Assembly (NCBI GenBank): GCA_035718275.1
Contig: DASTHI010000010.1
Span: 186,001 to 250,000, forward strand
Direction of reading: 5' to 3'
Source of the DNA: Pseudolabrys sp035718275
GTDB taxonomy: Bacteria > Pseudomonadota > Alphaproteobacteria > Rhizobiales > Xanthobacteraceae
DNA: 64,000 nucleotides
This document shows, in pieces, positions 10,616 through 19,027 of the stretch. The first letter of the stretch is position 1; every line of letters begins with the position of its first letter. The notes below the pieces were generated by a model, which was given only the letters and a program-made list of their open reading frames with translations, was not told the DNA's origin and did no database searches. A program made the translations under genes and the position numbers.

Positions 10616-11032
10616 AGGCCTCTCGTCCGGAGCGGGACGATTGCGCCTCTCGGCCATAAACTGATCGAATTCGGCCTTGTCCTTGGCGAGGCGCAGTCGA
10701 TTGAGGAACTCGCGGAACTCGCGCTGCTCTTCCTCGAGGCGACGCAGAGTATCGGCACGATATTCGTCGAATGCGCGGTTGCCGCTCGACGGCGCATAGC
10801 CCCAAGCGCCTCCGCCCATACGCGAGCGCATCCAGTCCATCTTGTGCTGCATACGCTCCATCTTGTGCTGCCAGTGGTCTTGCCCGCCGTGATAGCCGCA
10901 TCCCATTCGTCCGCTCCATATCGTGAAAGCGAGGACGCTAACGCCAAGCGGCCACCAAACCATGAAGCCCAGAATGATCAACGCGATCCAGGCGGGTCTG
11001 CCTAATTCATCGAGTTTTGCGGTGATGGGCAT
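10604..11032 (-). CDS. DUF2852 family membrane protein
   Basis: 142 aa. One or two hydrophobic segments (PAWIALIILGFMVWWPLGVSVLAFTIW) precede a histidine- and methionine-rich stretch and a charged coiled-coil C-terminus (DEYRADTLRRLEEEQREFREF). This matches the alphaproteobacterial DUF2852 family of unknown function. The ATG at 11032 has GAGG eight bases upstream; a start ten codons earlier would run into the operator. The operator at 11050-11068, 18 bases upstream, is the same as the one at tetR, so the TetR protein probably represses it. It has its own terminator. Confidence 0.82.
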   Translation of the reverse strand: MPITAKLDELGRPAWIALIILGFMVWWPLGVSVLAFTIWSGRMGCGYHGGQDHWQHKMERMQHKMDWMRSRMGGGAWGYAPSSGNRAFDEYRADTLRRLEEEQREFREFLNRLRLAKDKAEFDQFMAERRNRPAPDERPEQT

Positions 11033-11049
11033 TGGACGGCCTCGCGTGA

Positions 11050-11068
11050 ATGTAAATAACATTCACAT
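11050..11068. promoter_or_regulatory. TetR-type operator upstream of DUF2852 gene
   Basis: ATGTAAA-TAACA-TTCACAT is a 19-bp inverted repeat of the form ATGTRAA-N5-TTYACAT. Both half-sites recur exactly in the operator at 11872-11890. A second, perfect 8-bp inverted repeat (GTGAATGT/ACATTCAC) overlaps it at 11046-11066. It sits where a repressor would block transcription of the DUF2852 gene. Confidence 0.72.
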
Positions 11069-11228
11069 AGCTAAGAGCGAAAGGAGGTCTTGTCAACAGC
11101 AAAATCCAGGTGGTGCCTTCTAGCCGTGTTTGCCAGCCCGTGACCTGGTCTTGGGTCCCTCTGCCGCGGGGCCAGATCATGTCACGCCGTCTCGCCCATG
11201 ATGGGGCAAATCGCCCTCACAGACGAGG

Positions 11229-11873
11229 CTATCGGGATTTTCCGGGCTGCAATCCCAGACCACGCAGATAGATCAGGACTGCGGCTTCGAGCAGGTCTTC
11301 CGGCGACATGGGCAACGTTCGACGCGCGGCATCGCCACGGCCGAACAATGACGCGATGCCATGCGTCATTGACCACACATGAAGGGCCACCATCAGAGCT
11401 GGTGGCCTGTTCTGACTGGGCATCAACGCGACCAGCCTTTCCGAAGCCGCGCGCAGAACGGCGAATGAATTTTCACTCGCTTCACGCAGGGCGTGATCGC
11501 TATCGAGTGCGAGGCCAGCTTCGAACATGGCGGAATAGTACGCCGGCTCGCGTTTTGCGAATGAAAGATAACTTTTTCCAAGGCGGTCGAATGCGGTCAT
11601 CACGTCGGGACGGCCGTCGTCCCACGCTCTCGCCAATGCAACGGAAAACTCTTCGAAGCCGCGCCGCGCGACGTCGGCCACCAATGCTTCGCGGTCGCGG
11701 AAGTGACGATAGGGAGCAGCCGGGCTCACGCCCGCCCAGCGCGCCGCGTCCGCGAAAGTGAATCCCGCCGGACCTTTTTCGGCAATCAGCTCAAGCGCGG
11801 CACGGACCAAGGCCTCTTTCAGATTGCCATGGTGATAGCCGCGGGCGGCATGGCCTCGCTTGCCCCATCTCAT
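11229..11873 (-). CDS. TetR/AcrR family repressor with WHG-type C-terminal domain
   Basis: 214 aa. The N-terminal helix-turn-helix is clear: ALVRAALELIAEKG followed by FADAARWAGVSPAAPYRHF. The C-terminal part (VALHVWSMTHGIASLFG) has the W-x-x-x-H-G pattern of the WHG ligand-binding domain. The start overlaps operator B by two bases and lacks a good ribosome-binding site, so the message may be leaderless or start further in. It is 41 bases after ogt. Shared operators point to autoregulation and control of the DUF2852 gene. The ligand is unknown. Confidence 0.9.
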   Translation of the reverse strand: MRWGKRGHAARGYHHGNLKEALVRAALELIAEKGPAGFTFADAARWAGVSPAAPYRHFRDREALVADVARRGFEEFSVALARAWDDGRPDVMTAFDRLGKSYLSFAKREPAYYSAMFEAGLALDSDHALREASENSFAVLRAASERLVALMPSQNRPPALMVALHVWSMTHGIASLFGRGDAARRTLPMSPEDLLEAAVLIYLRGLGLQPGKSR

Positions 11874-11890
11874 GTGAATCGCTTTTACAT
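11872..11890. promoter_or_regulatory. TetR-type operator at the tetR start codon
   Basis: ATGTGAA-TCGCT-TTTACAT, an inverted repeat with one mismatch, overlaps the tetR start codon by two bases. Read on the minus strand the half-sites are ATGTAAA and TTCACAT, identical to those at 11050-11068. Such a pair is the usual sign of an autoregulated TetR repressor and its local target. Confidence 0.72.
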
Positions 11891-11914
11891 TATGGCGGAG
11901 CCTGCGTCGATCTA

Positions 11915-12481
11915 CTATGGCCCGGGGCGGGCGACGAGCGGCAGCTTTTCAAACAGCGTGGGCCCACCTGGTTGCGCACCCTCGATCGTCAGCAAACGAA
12001 GCTTGGTGACCACGCCGCCTGCTGCAGAGAAACCCCCGGTCCTGCCACCCGCTGCCAGCACGCGGTGGCAGGGCACGATAAGGGGCGTCGGATTCTCGCC
12101 CATGGCCTGACCGACGGCACGCGACAAGTTCTTGTCGCCCAGGCGCTCAGCAACATCGCCGTAGGTCATCGTGGAGCCAGGCGGAAGCATGCGAACGATG
12201 GCATAGACCCGCTGGTTGAATTCGGGCAGCCCAATGTCGTCGATTGTGATATCGGCGAGGTCATGCTTCCCGCCGGCAAGCAGATCGACGATGCCGTCGA
12301 TCGCGCGTTGCACGTCAGGCGGCGGGATTGCCTCATTTGCTGCCGGATGGCGCCGGCATAAGCGGGCGCGAGTAGCAGGCGCATCTATCTCGGGCAACTG
12401 CACGGCGGCGATGCCGCGCGCAGTCCATACGATGCCGCAGGTTCCGATCGCCGTCTCAAAAATCGCAAATCTTTTCTCCAT
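11915..12481 (-). CDS. ogt: methylated-DNA--[protein]-cysteine S-methyltransferase
   Basis: 188 aa. A suicide repair enzyme that moves the alkyl group from O6-alkylguanine to its own cysteine. The active-site motif PCHRV has Cys138, preceded by the DNA-binding helix stretch RAVGQAMGENPTPLIV, and PGSTMTYGDVAERLG is also typical. The N-terminal ribonuclease-H-like domain is present, but there is no Ada regulatory domain. It follows ybgC by 17 bases and may be read from the ruv/ybgC transcript. Confidence 0.93.
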   Translation of the reverse strand: MEKRFAIFETAIGTCGIVWTARGIAAVQLPEIDAPATRARLCRRHPAANEAIPPPDVQRAIDGIVDLLAGGKHDLADITIDDIGLPEFNQRVYAIVRMLPPGSTMTYGDVAERLGDKNLSRAVGQAMGENPTPLIVPCHRVLAAGGRTGGFSAAGGVVTKLRLLTIEGAQPGGPTLFEKLPLVARPGP

Positions 12482-12498
12482 GACACGACCTATAAGGC

Positions 12499-12969
12499 CT
12501 AGCGCGATCCGACGCCGCCCGATTCCTGATCAGCCTTCATCGCAATCCGCAGCGCCCTCGGAATGGGCCGCGCGCGACCGCCCGACACGAATGCGACCTG
12601 CACCTGGGCTTCCACCAGCAAATCCTCGCCGCGCATGACCTTCTGGTTGAGCATAACCGACGCACCCTTTACCTCCTTTGGCGCGGTAACGATATCGAGC
12701 ACATCATCCATGAAGGCCGGCTTTTTGAAATCGATGCTCATCTGGCGAACGACGAACGAAAATCCTGGCGCCTCCTTCTCCGTCTGTTCGAACAGGGCGC
12801 GATGGTCGGCTCCGATCAGCCGCAGATAGTTGGTGCGGCCACGCTCCATGAAACGCAGATAGCTTGCGTGATAGACGATGCCGGAGAAATCCGTGTCCTC
12901 GTAATAGACGCGCACAGCCTGATGATGGCAGCCGTCGCGGATGTGTCCGTCAAGTGCAGTGATGTTCAT
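12499..12969 (-). CDS. ybgC: Tol-Pal-associated acyl-CoA thioesterase YbgC
   Basis: 156 aa from the ATG at 12969. A hotdog-fold thioesterase with YYEDTDFSGIVYHASYLRFMERGRTNYL, including the catalytic Asp-Thr-Asp-x-x-Gly-x-x-Tyr-His pattern. It is usually the first gene of the tol-pal operon and acts on acyl-CoA or acyl-ACP near the membrane. Here it is cut off from tolQ by ogt, tetR and DUF2852. A longer frame reaching 13035 would overlap the upstream GFA gene and is less likely. Confidence 0.93.
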   Translation of the reverse strand: MNITALDGHIRDGCHHQAVRVYYEDTDFSGIVYHASYLRFMERGRTNYLRLIGADHRALFEQTEKEAPGFSFVVRQMSIDFKKPAFMDDVLDIVTAPKEVKGASVMLNQKVMRGEDLLVEAQVQVAFVSGGRARPIPRALRIAMKADQESGGVGSR

Positions 12970-13000
12970 GCGCTTCGACCGCCATGTCCACTCGACCGCC

Positions 13001-13396
13001 TCACCATGCGGACGTGCACCGCCACGGGACGTCATTCAGCATGGCGTTTTCCCAATGCCGACCATCAAAGGATTTCACGGGAAGGCTCGCAAGTTCGACT
13101 TCGTCCAGGCACCGGACATTCACATCAATTTTGTCCGGATCCGACCGAGGAACGTAGAACGGATGGATTCCACAAACCTTACAGAACGTGTGCGTGGCGG
13201 TATTGGTGTTAAACTGATAAGCCGTGAGACTGTCCCTGCCACTCACGAGTTCGAATTGCGCCGGCGGCACGATCAGATGCAGAAACCCTTTCTTCGTGCA
13301 AATCGAGCAGTTGCAAAAGGTCACCCGATCGAGATCGGCCGTGACTCGGAAGCGCACGCGACCGCAATGGCAGCCGCCTTCATACAAAGCCGGCAT
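13001..13396 (-). CDS. GFA family zinc-binding protein
   Basis: 131 aa. The cysteine pattern of the GFA (glutathione-dependent formaldehyde-activating-like, Mss4-fold) family is complete: GGCHCG at the N-terminus, FCNCSICTKKG near residue 30, and CKVCGIHPFY near residue 95. These ligands hold two zinc ions. Most family members of this size have no proven activity, so I do not assign an enzyme. Its ATG directly abuts the ruvB stop with no spacer. Confidence 0.9.
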   Translation of the reverse strand: MPALYEGGCHCGRVRFRVTADLDRVTFCNCSICTKKGFLHLIVPPAQFELVSGRDSLTAYQFNTNTATHTFCKVCGIHPFYVPRSDPDKIDVNVRCLDEVELASLPVKSFDGRHWENAMLNDVPWRCTSAW

Positions 13397-14434
13397 CTAG
13401 TCATCCTGCCCGAACAACCCGAACTGGCTCGGTTCGCGAGCAGGTTCTGGAATTCCGAGATGCTGATAAGCGAGTCCGGTGAGCAGCCTTCCGCGCGGCG
13501 TCCGCTGGAGAAGGCCTTTTTGAATGAGGAAAGGCTCTATGATGTCTTCAATCGCGTCGCGCGGTTCCGATAACGCCGCCGCCAGCGTATCGACACCAAC
13601 CGGACCGCCGCCGTAATTTTCCGCGATGGACTTTAGATAGCGCCGGTCCATAGCATCCAAACCGACGCCGTCGACCTCGAGTGCCGACAAGGCCCGGTCC
13701 GCGACATTACGATCAATAATGCTGGCTCCTTCGACATGCGCAAAATCGCGTACCCGGCGCAGCAGCCTTCCGGCAATGCGTGGCGTACCCCGTGCGCGCC
13801 GCGCAATTTCGTTAGCCCCGTCCAACGCGATCGCCAGTCCCATGACGCGCGCCCCACGATTGACGATCTCCTCAAGCTCCTTCTCGGAATAGAAATTGAG
13901 CCGCAACGGAATGCCAAAGCGGTCGCGCAATGGATTGGTCAGGAGACCGGCGCGGGTCGTCGCACCGATCAAGGTGAAGGGGGCAAGGTCGATCTTGACA
14001 GAGCGCGCCGCCGGTCCTTCGCCGATGATCAGATCGAGCTGGAAATCCTCCATAGCCGGATAGAGGATCTCCTCCACTGCAGGATTTAGTCGATGAATTT
14101 CATCAATGAACAGCACATCGCGCGACTCGAGATTCGTCAGCAGTGCTGCGAGATCGCCTGCCTTGGCGATGACCGGGCCTGACGTCGCGCGGAAACTGAC
14201 GCCAAGTTCGCGCGCAATGATCTGCGCGAGGGTTGTCTTGCCCAAGCCGGGGGGTCCCACGAACAGCACGTGATCGAGCGCCTCGTTACGGGCACGCGCG
14301 GCGTGGATGAAAACTTCGAGATTCGCGCGTGCTTGCTCCTGGCCGATGAACTCCGATAGACGTTGCGGACGCAGCGTGGCGTCCGGGTCTTCGGTTCGCG
14401 AGTGGGATGTCACGAGGCGGGGCGAGCTGCTCAT
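13397..14434 (-). CDS. ruvB: Holliday junction branch-migration helicase RuvB
   Basis: 345 aa. An AAA+ motor with FIGQEQARANL, Walker A GPPGLGKTTLAQ, Walker B LFIDEIHRL, and sensor TTRAGLLTNPLRDRFG. The C-terminal winged-helix domain ends with LQRTPRGRLLTGLAYQHL. It drives branch migration with RuvA and hands the junction to RuvC. The start overlaps the ruvA stop by four bases (ATGA). Confidence 0.98.
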   Translation of the reverse strand: MSSSPRLVTSHSRTEDPDATLRPQRLSEFIGQEQARANLEVFIHAARARNEALDHVLFVGPPGLGKTTLAQIIARELGVSFRATSGPVIAKAGDLAALLTNLESRDVLFIDEIHRLNPAVEEILYPAMEDFQLDLIIGEGPAARSVKIDLAPFTLIGATTRAGLLTNPLRDRFGIPLRLNFYSEKELEEIVNRGARVMGLAIALDGANEIARRARGTPRIAGRLLRRVRDFAHVEGASIIDRNVADRALSALEVDGVGLDAMDRRYLKSIAENYGGGPVGVDTLAAALSEPRDAIEDIIEPFLIQKGLLQRTPRGRLLTGLAYQHLGIPEPAREPSQFGLFGQDD

Positions 14435-15048
14435 TTGGCCAGCTCTTTCAGACCTTGCCTGATCAAGGTCGCCGTATCTGCACCCTCGCCGGCACTGCGC
14501 GCAGCGGCAGCAATCGCGGCAGCCGCCTGCGGATGGCCATACCCAAGATTGATCAGCGCGGAGACGGCGTCGGCCACCGGCCGTGGCGCGCGCTTCTCGT
14601 CGAGCGCGCCCGCGAGGTGCACGACCGCGGGATCGATATTCGTAAACGCCGGCGCCTTGTCCCTGAGTTCGGTGACGATGCGCTCGGCAACCTTTGGTCC
14701 GACGCCTGGCGTTCGCGCCACAAGCGCCTTGTCACGCATAGCGACTGCAGATGCAAGTTCCGCTGGCTTCAACGTCCCGAGTACGGACATCGCGACCTTA
14801 GCGCCGACGCCCTGCACGGTTTGCAGCAGACGGAACCATTCACGCTCGACATCGCTGGCGAAGCCGAAAAGCTTGATCTGATCCTCGCGTACATAGGTCT
14901 CGATCGACATCGTCACTGGCTCGCCGGGCGACGGAAGCGCCTGCAGGGTGCGCGTCGAGCAGTGCACCTGATAGCCGACGCCGCCAACATCGAGAATGAT
15001 GAAGTCCTCTCCGTAGCTGTCAATGATACCCTTGAGCTTGCCGATCAT
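14431..15048 (-). CDS. ruvA: Holliday junction DNA-binding protein RuvA
   Basis: 205 aa. The N-terminal OB fold begins MIGKLKGIIDSYGEDFIILD, followed by the helix-hairpin-helix core (RLLQTVQGVGAKVAMSVLG and RTPGVGPKVAERIVTEL) and the C-terminal RuvB-contacting domain joined by a flexible Ala-rich linker. It overlaps both ruvC and ruvB by four bases, so the three genes are translationally coupled. Confidence 0.98.
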   Translation of the reverse strand: MIGKLKGIIDSYGEDFIILDVGGVGYQVHCSTRTLQALPSPGEPVTMSIETYVREDQIKLFGFASDVEREWFRLLQTVQGVGAKVAMSVLGTLKPAELASAVAMRDKALVARTPGVGPKVAERIVTELRDKAPAFTNIDPAVVHLAGALDEKRAPRPVADAVSALINLGYGHPQAAAAIAAAARSAGEGADTATLIRQGLKELAK

Positions 15049-15554
15049 GATGCTACCACCCTCCGCATCGCGCTCGTACGATGGTGCGCGTGGCAGACTG
15101 CAATGGCCAGCGCGTCGGCGGCGTCTTCAGAGGGCGGCTCGGCCTTCGGCAGGAGTACACCGATCATCATCCTTATCTGCATCTTTTCGCCGTGACCGCT
15201 TCCCACAATCGTCTTCTTCACCAAATTCGGGGCGTATTCAGCAACAGCAAGCCCTGCCTTTGCGGGCACCAACATCGCGATGCCGCGCGCCTGACCGAGC
15301 TTCAGCGTCGCCGCCGCATTATTGTTGACGAAGGTTGCCTCCACAGCTGCTTCGTCCGGCCGGTACTGTTGAATCACGGCGAGCAGACCATCATGGATGG
15401 CCAGAAGACGGTTACCGAGGCCGGCACGATCGTTTGTCTCGAGCGAGCCGCAGCCGACGTGCACTAGCCGGTTGCCATCGGCTTCGATAAGGCCCCAGCC
15501 GGTACGGCGGAGCCCCGGATCAATTCCGAGGATGCGAATCGGATGCCAAGCCAT
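15045..15554 (-). CDS. ruvC: Holliday junction resolvase RuvC
   Basis: 169 aa. The RNase H-like fold begins RILGIDPGLRRTGWGLIE with the first catalytic Asp. The other acidic residues are in AAVEATFVNN and near the end in DAADALAIAVCHAH. It cuts the junction presented by RuvAB. It is first in ruvCAB; the promoter should be in the 294-base gap to the divergent gene at 15849. Confidence 0.97.
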   Translation of the reverse strand: MAWHPIRILGIDPGLRRTGWGLIEADGNRLVHVGCGSLETNDRAGLGNRLLAIHDGLLAVIQQYRPDEAAVEATFVNNNAAATLKLGQARGIAMLVPAKAGLAVAEYAPNLVKKTIVGSGHGEKMQIRMMIGVLLPKAEPPSEDAADALAIAVCHAHHRTSAMRRVVAS

Positions 15555-15848
15555 GAAGTCGTTGATAGCTCCGGCCCCGGCCTGCGCCTAGCGCGTTTTG
15601 CGCCACAGTCGCACCGGCGATGCCCTATTCCCGACCGTCACAATAGACAGCACCAGATGAGCAGGCATGGTTCGGCGCGTGCCGGGTTCTTCGCACCGCC
15701 GCAATTGCTGGGCGGCGCAATGCTCGATTGGAGCGCAGCGCCGCATTTTCTCGACACACAAAATGATGCGAGATGCCTTTCACCTTCTCACCGCAAGCAG
15801 GGATCGTGCGATAGTGAGAGAACTCATTTCGGCGCGAGGGAACAGCAA

Positions 15849-17096
15849 ATGACCGATCTTCCAAAACCTGACTACGCGCATGGCATGCGCATCGTGGGTC
15901 ATACCGATCAGGGCGGCCGCCCCGACGGCGTGCAGGTGATGGTGCATCGCGGATTCGCATTCGTCGGGCATATGTTCTCGAAAGGCTTTTCCGTCATCGA
16001 TGTGCGCGACGCGAGGAAACCGCGGGTGGTGAATTATATCGCTGCGCCCACGAACACCTGGAACATCCATCTGCAGGCCCATGGCGATCTTCTCCTCGTC
16101 ATACACGCCAAAGATATGTTCGCGGCAGCCGAGTTCGCGGACGAACGCGCCTACTATAGCGGCGCACTTGGAAGGGCCGTCGGAACTGCCGAAGCTAAAC
16201 GGAAACGTGATTGGAGCGCAGGGCTTGCCGTTTACGACATCTCAAAACCGGAAATCCCACGCCAGATCGGTTTCATGCCGGTCGACGGCGGTGGGATTCA
16301 CCGCGCCTGGTACACCGGCGGACGCTGGGCTTACGTGTCAGTTCTGCTCGATGGATTCACCGATTACATTTTCATGACGGTCGACTTGACTGATCCGTCG
16401 AAGCCGAGCGAGGCCGGTCGCTGGTGGATTCCCGGAATGAATTTGGCCGCCGGCGAGACACCCTCATGGCCGGCCGCACGCCGCTACGGGCTCCATCACG
16501 CGATCGTCCACGGAGACACAGCCTACGCCGCCTGGCGCGATGCGGGCATGGTAGTTCTCGACGTTGCCAACCGTGCTGAGCCGAAGTTGATCGTTCACCG
16601 CAACTGGTCGCCGCCTTTTGGCGGCGGCACCCACAATTGCCTGCCGTTGCCTGAGCGCGCACTTCTCATCGTGCTCGATGAAGCGGTTCTCGATCATCAG
16701 GAAGATGGTCTGAAACTAATCTGGGTATTCGACAACCGCGCACCGCAGAACCCGGTCAGTATTTCGACGTTTCCCACCCCTGCCGAGGCCGACTACAAGT
16801 CAAAGGGAGGGCATTTCGGGCCGCACAACATTCACGAAAATAGGCCCGGAAGTTTCGTCAGCGAGCAACTGGTCTTCGCCACTTATCAGAATGCAGGCAT
16901 TCGCGCGTTCGATATCTCAAACGCGTTCGCCCCCCGAGAAATTGCTGCTCTCGTACCCCCGCGGCCTGCAGTTCTCGCGGACACGCGTCCGAATCGGGCA
17001 CAAGTAATTCAATCGGCTGATGTGTTCGTCGACGCTGCCGGCATGATCTACGCGACCGATTACAATGCGGGGCTCTACATCCTCGAGCTTGAATGA
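15849..17096 (+). CDS. LVIVD-repeat beta-propeller protein
   Basis: 415 aa from the ATG at 15849, which has GAGG about ten bases upstream; the longer open frame is not coding-like. Repeated blocks such as GHMFSKGFSVIDVRDARKP, GLAVYDISKPEIPRQIG and GIRAFDISNAFAPREIA have the LVIVD pattern that forms propeller blades. No signal peptide is visible from this start. Histidine-rich spots (GLHHAIVHGD, GGHFGPHNIHENRPG) could bind metal, but no enzyme activity is established for the family. It is transcribed divergently from ruvCAB. Confidence 0.82.
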   Translation: MTDLPKPDYAHGMRIVGHTDQGGRPDGVQVMVHRGFAFVGHMFSKGFSVIDVRDARKPRVVNYIAAPTNTWNIHLQAHGDLLLVIHAKDMFAAAEFADERAYYSGALGRAVGTAEAKRKRDWSAGLAVYDISKPEIPRQIGFMPVDGGGIHRAWYTGGRWAYVSVLLDGFTDYIFMTVDLTDPSKPSEAGRWWIPGMNLAAGETPSWPAARRYGLHHAIVHGDTAYAAWRDAGMVVLDVANRAEPKLIVHRNWSPPFGGGTHNCLPLPERALLIVLDEAVLDHQEDGLKLIWVFDNRAPQNPVSISTFPTPAEADYKSKGGHFGPHNIHENRPGSFVSEQLVFATYQNAGIRAFDISNAFAPREIAALVPPRPAVLADTRPNRAQVIQSADVFVDAAGMIYATDYNAGLYILELE

Positions 17097-17154
17097 ACGG
17101 CGAACGATCAGGACACTGGAGCGTTAAGCCGGGAACACCTAAGGAGGATGCCCG

Positions 17155-17331
17155 ATGGATTCCGATGTTGGTGGCTGGCTTATGCTCTTGATCGACGTCG
17201 TTTTCGTCGTTGTTTTAGCCGCAGCAATCATTTACGCCGGCTATATGTGGCGCAAGCGCCCACGTAACGAGACGACCAACCGAATCCGCGATGAAGTCAC
17301 GAGGGAAAATTTCCGGCGTCCCGGCGGTTGA
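17155..17331 (+). CDS. small single-pass membrane protein, 58 aa
   Basis: An ATG at 17155 follows a perfect AAGGAGG with seven bases between. The 58-residue product starts MDSDVGGWLMLL, has one hydrophobic helix (about residues 8-31, LIDVVFVVVLAAAIIYAGY) and a basic C-terminal tail rich in Arg, Glu and Asn. It lies 58 bases after the LVIVD gene on the same strand and ends three bases from the convergent yebC stop. The ribosome-binding site and amphipathic layout make it credible. I do not recognise a family. Confidence 0.72.
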   Translation: MDSDVGGWLMLLIDVVFVVVLAAAIIYAGYMWRKRPRNETTNRIRDEVTRENFRRPGG

Positions 17332-17333
17332 GG

Positions 17334-18080
17334 TTAAGCGCTCATCTTCTGTACCAGGATGTCCGATACCTCGAAATTGGCATAGACATTCTGGACGTCG
17401 TCGCTGTCGTCCAGCATCTCGATCAGTTTGAGAACCCTTTCACCGGCCTCGTCATCGAGGTTCACGGTATTCTGCGGCTTCCACAACAGCGACGTTTTGC
17501 GCGGTTCGCCGAATTTGGCTTCCAGAGACTTTCCGACATCGCTCAGTGTTTCTGGCGTCGTGAAGATCTGATGGCCATCCTCGTTCGAAATGACATCTTC
17601 GGCACCGGCATCGATCGCCGCTTCGAGTATGCTGTCGGCACTTCCTGCGTTCGGATCGTACTCGACGACGCCAACATGATTGAACATGAATGACACGGCG
17701 CCGGTTTCGGCGAGATTGCCGCCGTGCTTTGCAAAAATTGCACGCACTTCACCAGCGGTGCGATTCCGGTTGTCGGTGAGTGCCTCCACGATGATAGCGA
17801 CGCCGCCAGGCCCGTATCCCTCATACCGGATCTCATCATAGTTGTCGGTGTCGGTGCCCTGCGATTTCTTGATAGCTCGCTCAATATTCTCCTTCGGCAT
17901 ATTCTCTGCCCGCGCGGCCAGGATGGCGGCTCGCAGGCGCGGGTTAAATGCCGGATCTGGCATGCCCAGCTTGGCAGCTACGGTAATTTCACGCGCAAGC
18001 TTGCTGAACAGCTTGGACCGCGCCTTATCCGCGCGGCCCTTCTTGTGCATGATGTTCTTGAATTGGGAATGACCGGCCAT
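17334..18080 (-). CDS. yebC: YebC/PmpR family protein
   Basis: 248 aa. The N-terminus MAGHSQFKNIMHKKGRAD and the KIxxxI-type domains (NMPKENIERAIKKSQG, GPGGVAIIVEALTDNRNRT) are diagnostic of YebC/TACO1. The family was annotated as DNA-binding regulators (PmpR, near ruvC in enterobacteria), while later work on relatives points to relief of ribosome stalling. Which role applies here cannot be told from sequence. It stands alone, 125 bases downstream of the phosphoesterase start region's gene end. Confidence 0.95.
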   Translation of the reverse strand: MAGHSQFKNIMHKKGRADKARSKLFSKLAREITVAAKLGMPDPAFNPRLRAAILAARAENMPKENIERAIKKSQGTDTDNYDEIRYEGYGPGGVAIIVEALTDNRNRTAGEVRAIFAKHGGNLAETGAVSFMFNHVGVVEYDPNAGSADSILEAAIDAGAEDVISNEDGHQIFTTPETLSDVGKSLEAKFGEPRKTSLLWKPQNTVNLDDEAGERVLKLIEMLDDSDDVQNVYANFEVSDILVQKMSA

Positions 18081-18205
18081 AATTGCAAAATGATCTTGGT
18101 GAAGCGGCTATATAGGCCGGCTTTACAGGAAAATAAACTACAGGGTGGGAGGGGCAGGAAATTCACTATCGAGCACAGTCGGCGGCCCGTTGCGGTCGTC
18201 GCTTG

Positions 18206-19027
18206 CTATTTCCAGAACTCCGGTAATTTGGATTGCAGAATGCCGCCGAGACGCACCGCGCCAACCTTGCATGCCAGTCCGTTGCTATCGTCCGTCTCCA
18301 CGGCAATACCACACAGCGTCGCGGGTCCGTTCGATGCCTCGAATTTTGCCCCGGGAAGTTTCCTCAGAAATCTGTTGAGGGGCTCATCCTTGTTCATTCC
18401 GATGATCGAATCGTAATCGGCCGTCATGCCCACATCCGATATGAAGGCGGTGCCGTTCGGAAGAATGCGGTCGTCTGCCGTGGGAGCATGCGTGTGGGTT
18501 CCGACGACCAGGCTGGCACGCCCGTCTGCGAAATAGCCCATCGCCTGCTTTTCACTCGTAGCTTCGCAATGGAAGTCAATAACGATTGCGTCGGCATCGG
18601 AATTAAGTACGCAAGCAGAAAGTTCGCGCTCCACGGCAGCAAAAGGATCGTCCAGAGGATCCATGAAAATCCGCCCCATTGCATTGACGATCAGCGCGCG
18701 CTTTCCGTTTTTTGTATCCACGAGCGCCGCCCCCCGTCCCGGCGTTCCCTTAGGATAATTCAGCGGACGAATGAGGCGCGGCGCTCGTTCAATGAAAACG
18801 AGCGCCTCGCGCTGATCCCAGGCATGATTGCCGAGCGTGATCGCGTCGGCTCCGGCATCGACAAGCTCGTCGTAGATGACTTCTGTGATACCAAAACCGC
18901 CGGCCGCGTTCTCGCCATTGACGACGACAAGATCGAGCTTCCAGTCATTGATCAGTCCGGGAAGCTGATCGAGCACGATCGTGCGTCCGGAACGGCCGAC
19001 AATGTCGCCAATGAACAGAATGCGCAT
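18206..19027 (-). CDS. YmdB-like metallophosphoesterase (TIGR00282 family)
   Basis: 273 aa. Metal-site motifs are present in order: FIGDIVGRSGR, NGENAAGGFGI, LGNHAWDQ, DFHCEATSEKQAMG and GTHTHAPTADDRILPNGTA. Bacillus YmdB of the same family hydrolyses 2',3'-cyclic nucleotides. The substrate here is unknown. The start is one base after the fau stop, so the two are co-transcribed from upstream of fau or from the 6S region. Confidence 0.93.
   Translation of the reverse strand: MRILFIGDIVGRSGRTIVLDQLPGLINDWKLDLVVVNGENAAGGFGITEVIYDELVDAGADAITLGNHAWDQREALVFIERAPRLIRPLNYPKGTPGRGAALVDTKNGKRALIVNAMGRIFMDPLDDPFAAVERELSACVLNSDADAIVIDFHCEATSEKQAMGYFADGRASLVVGTHTHAPTADDRILPNGTAFISDVGMTADYDSIIGMNKDEPLNRFLRKLPGAKFEASNGPATLCGIAVETDDSNGLACKVGAVRLGGILQSKLPEFWK

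Noticed and set aside
14407..15195. Long plus-strand open frame over ruvB/ruvA/ruvC
   Set aside because: It is antisense to three coupled, well-conserved genes; GC-rich codon bias opens such frames.
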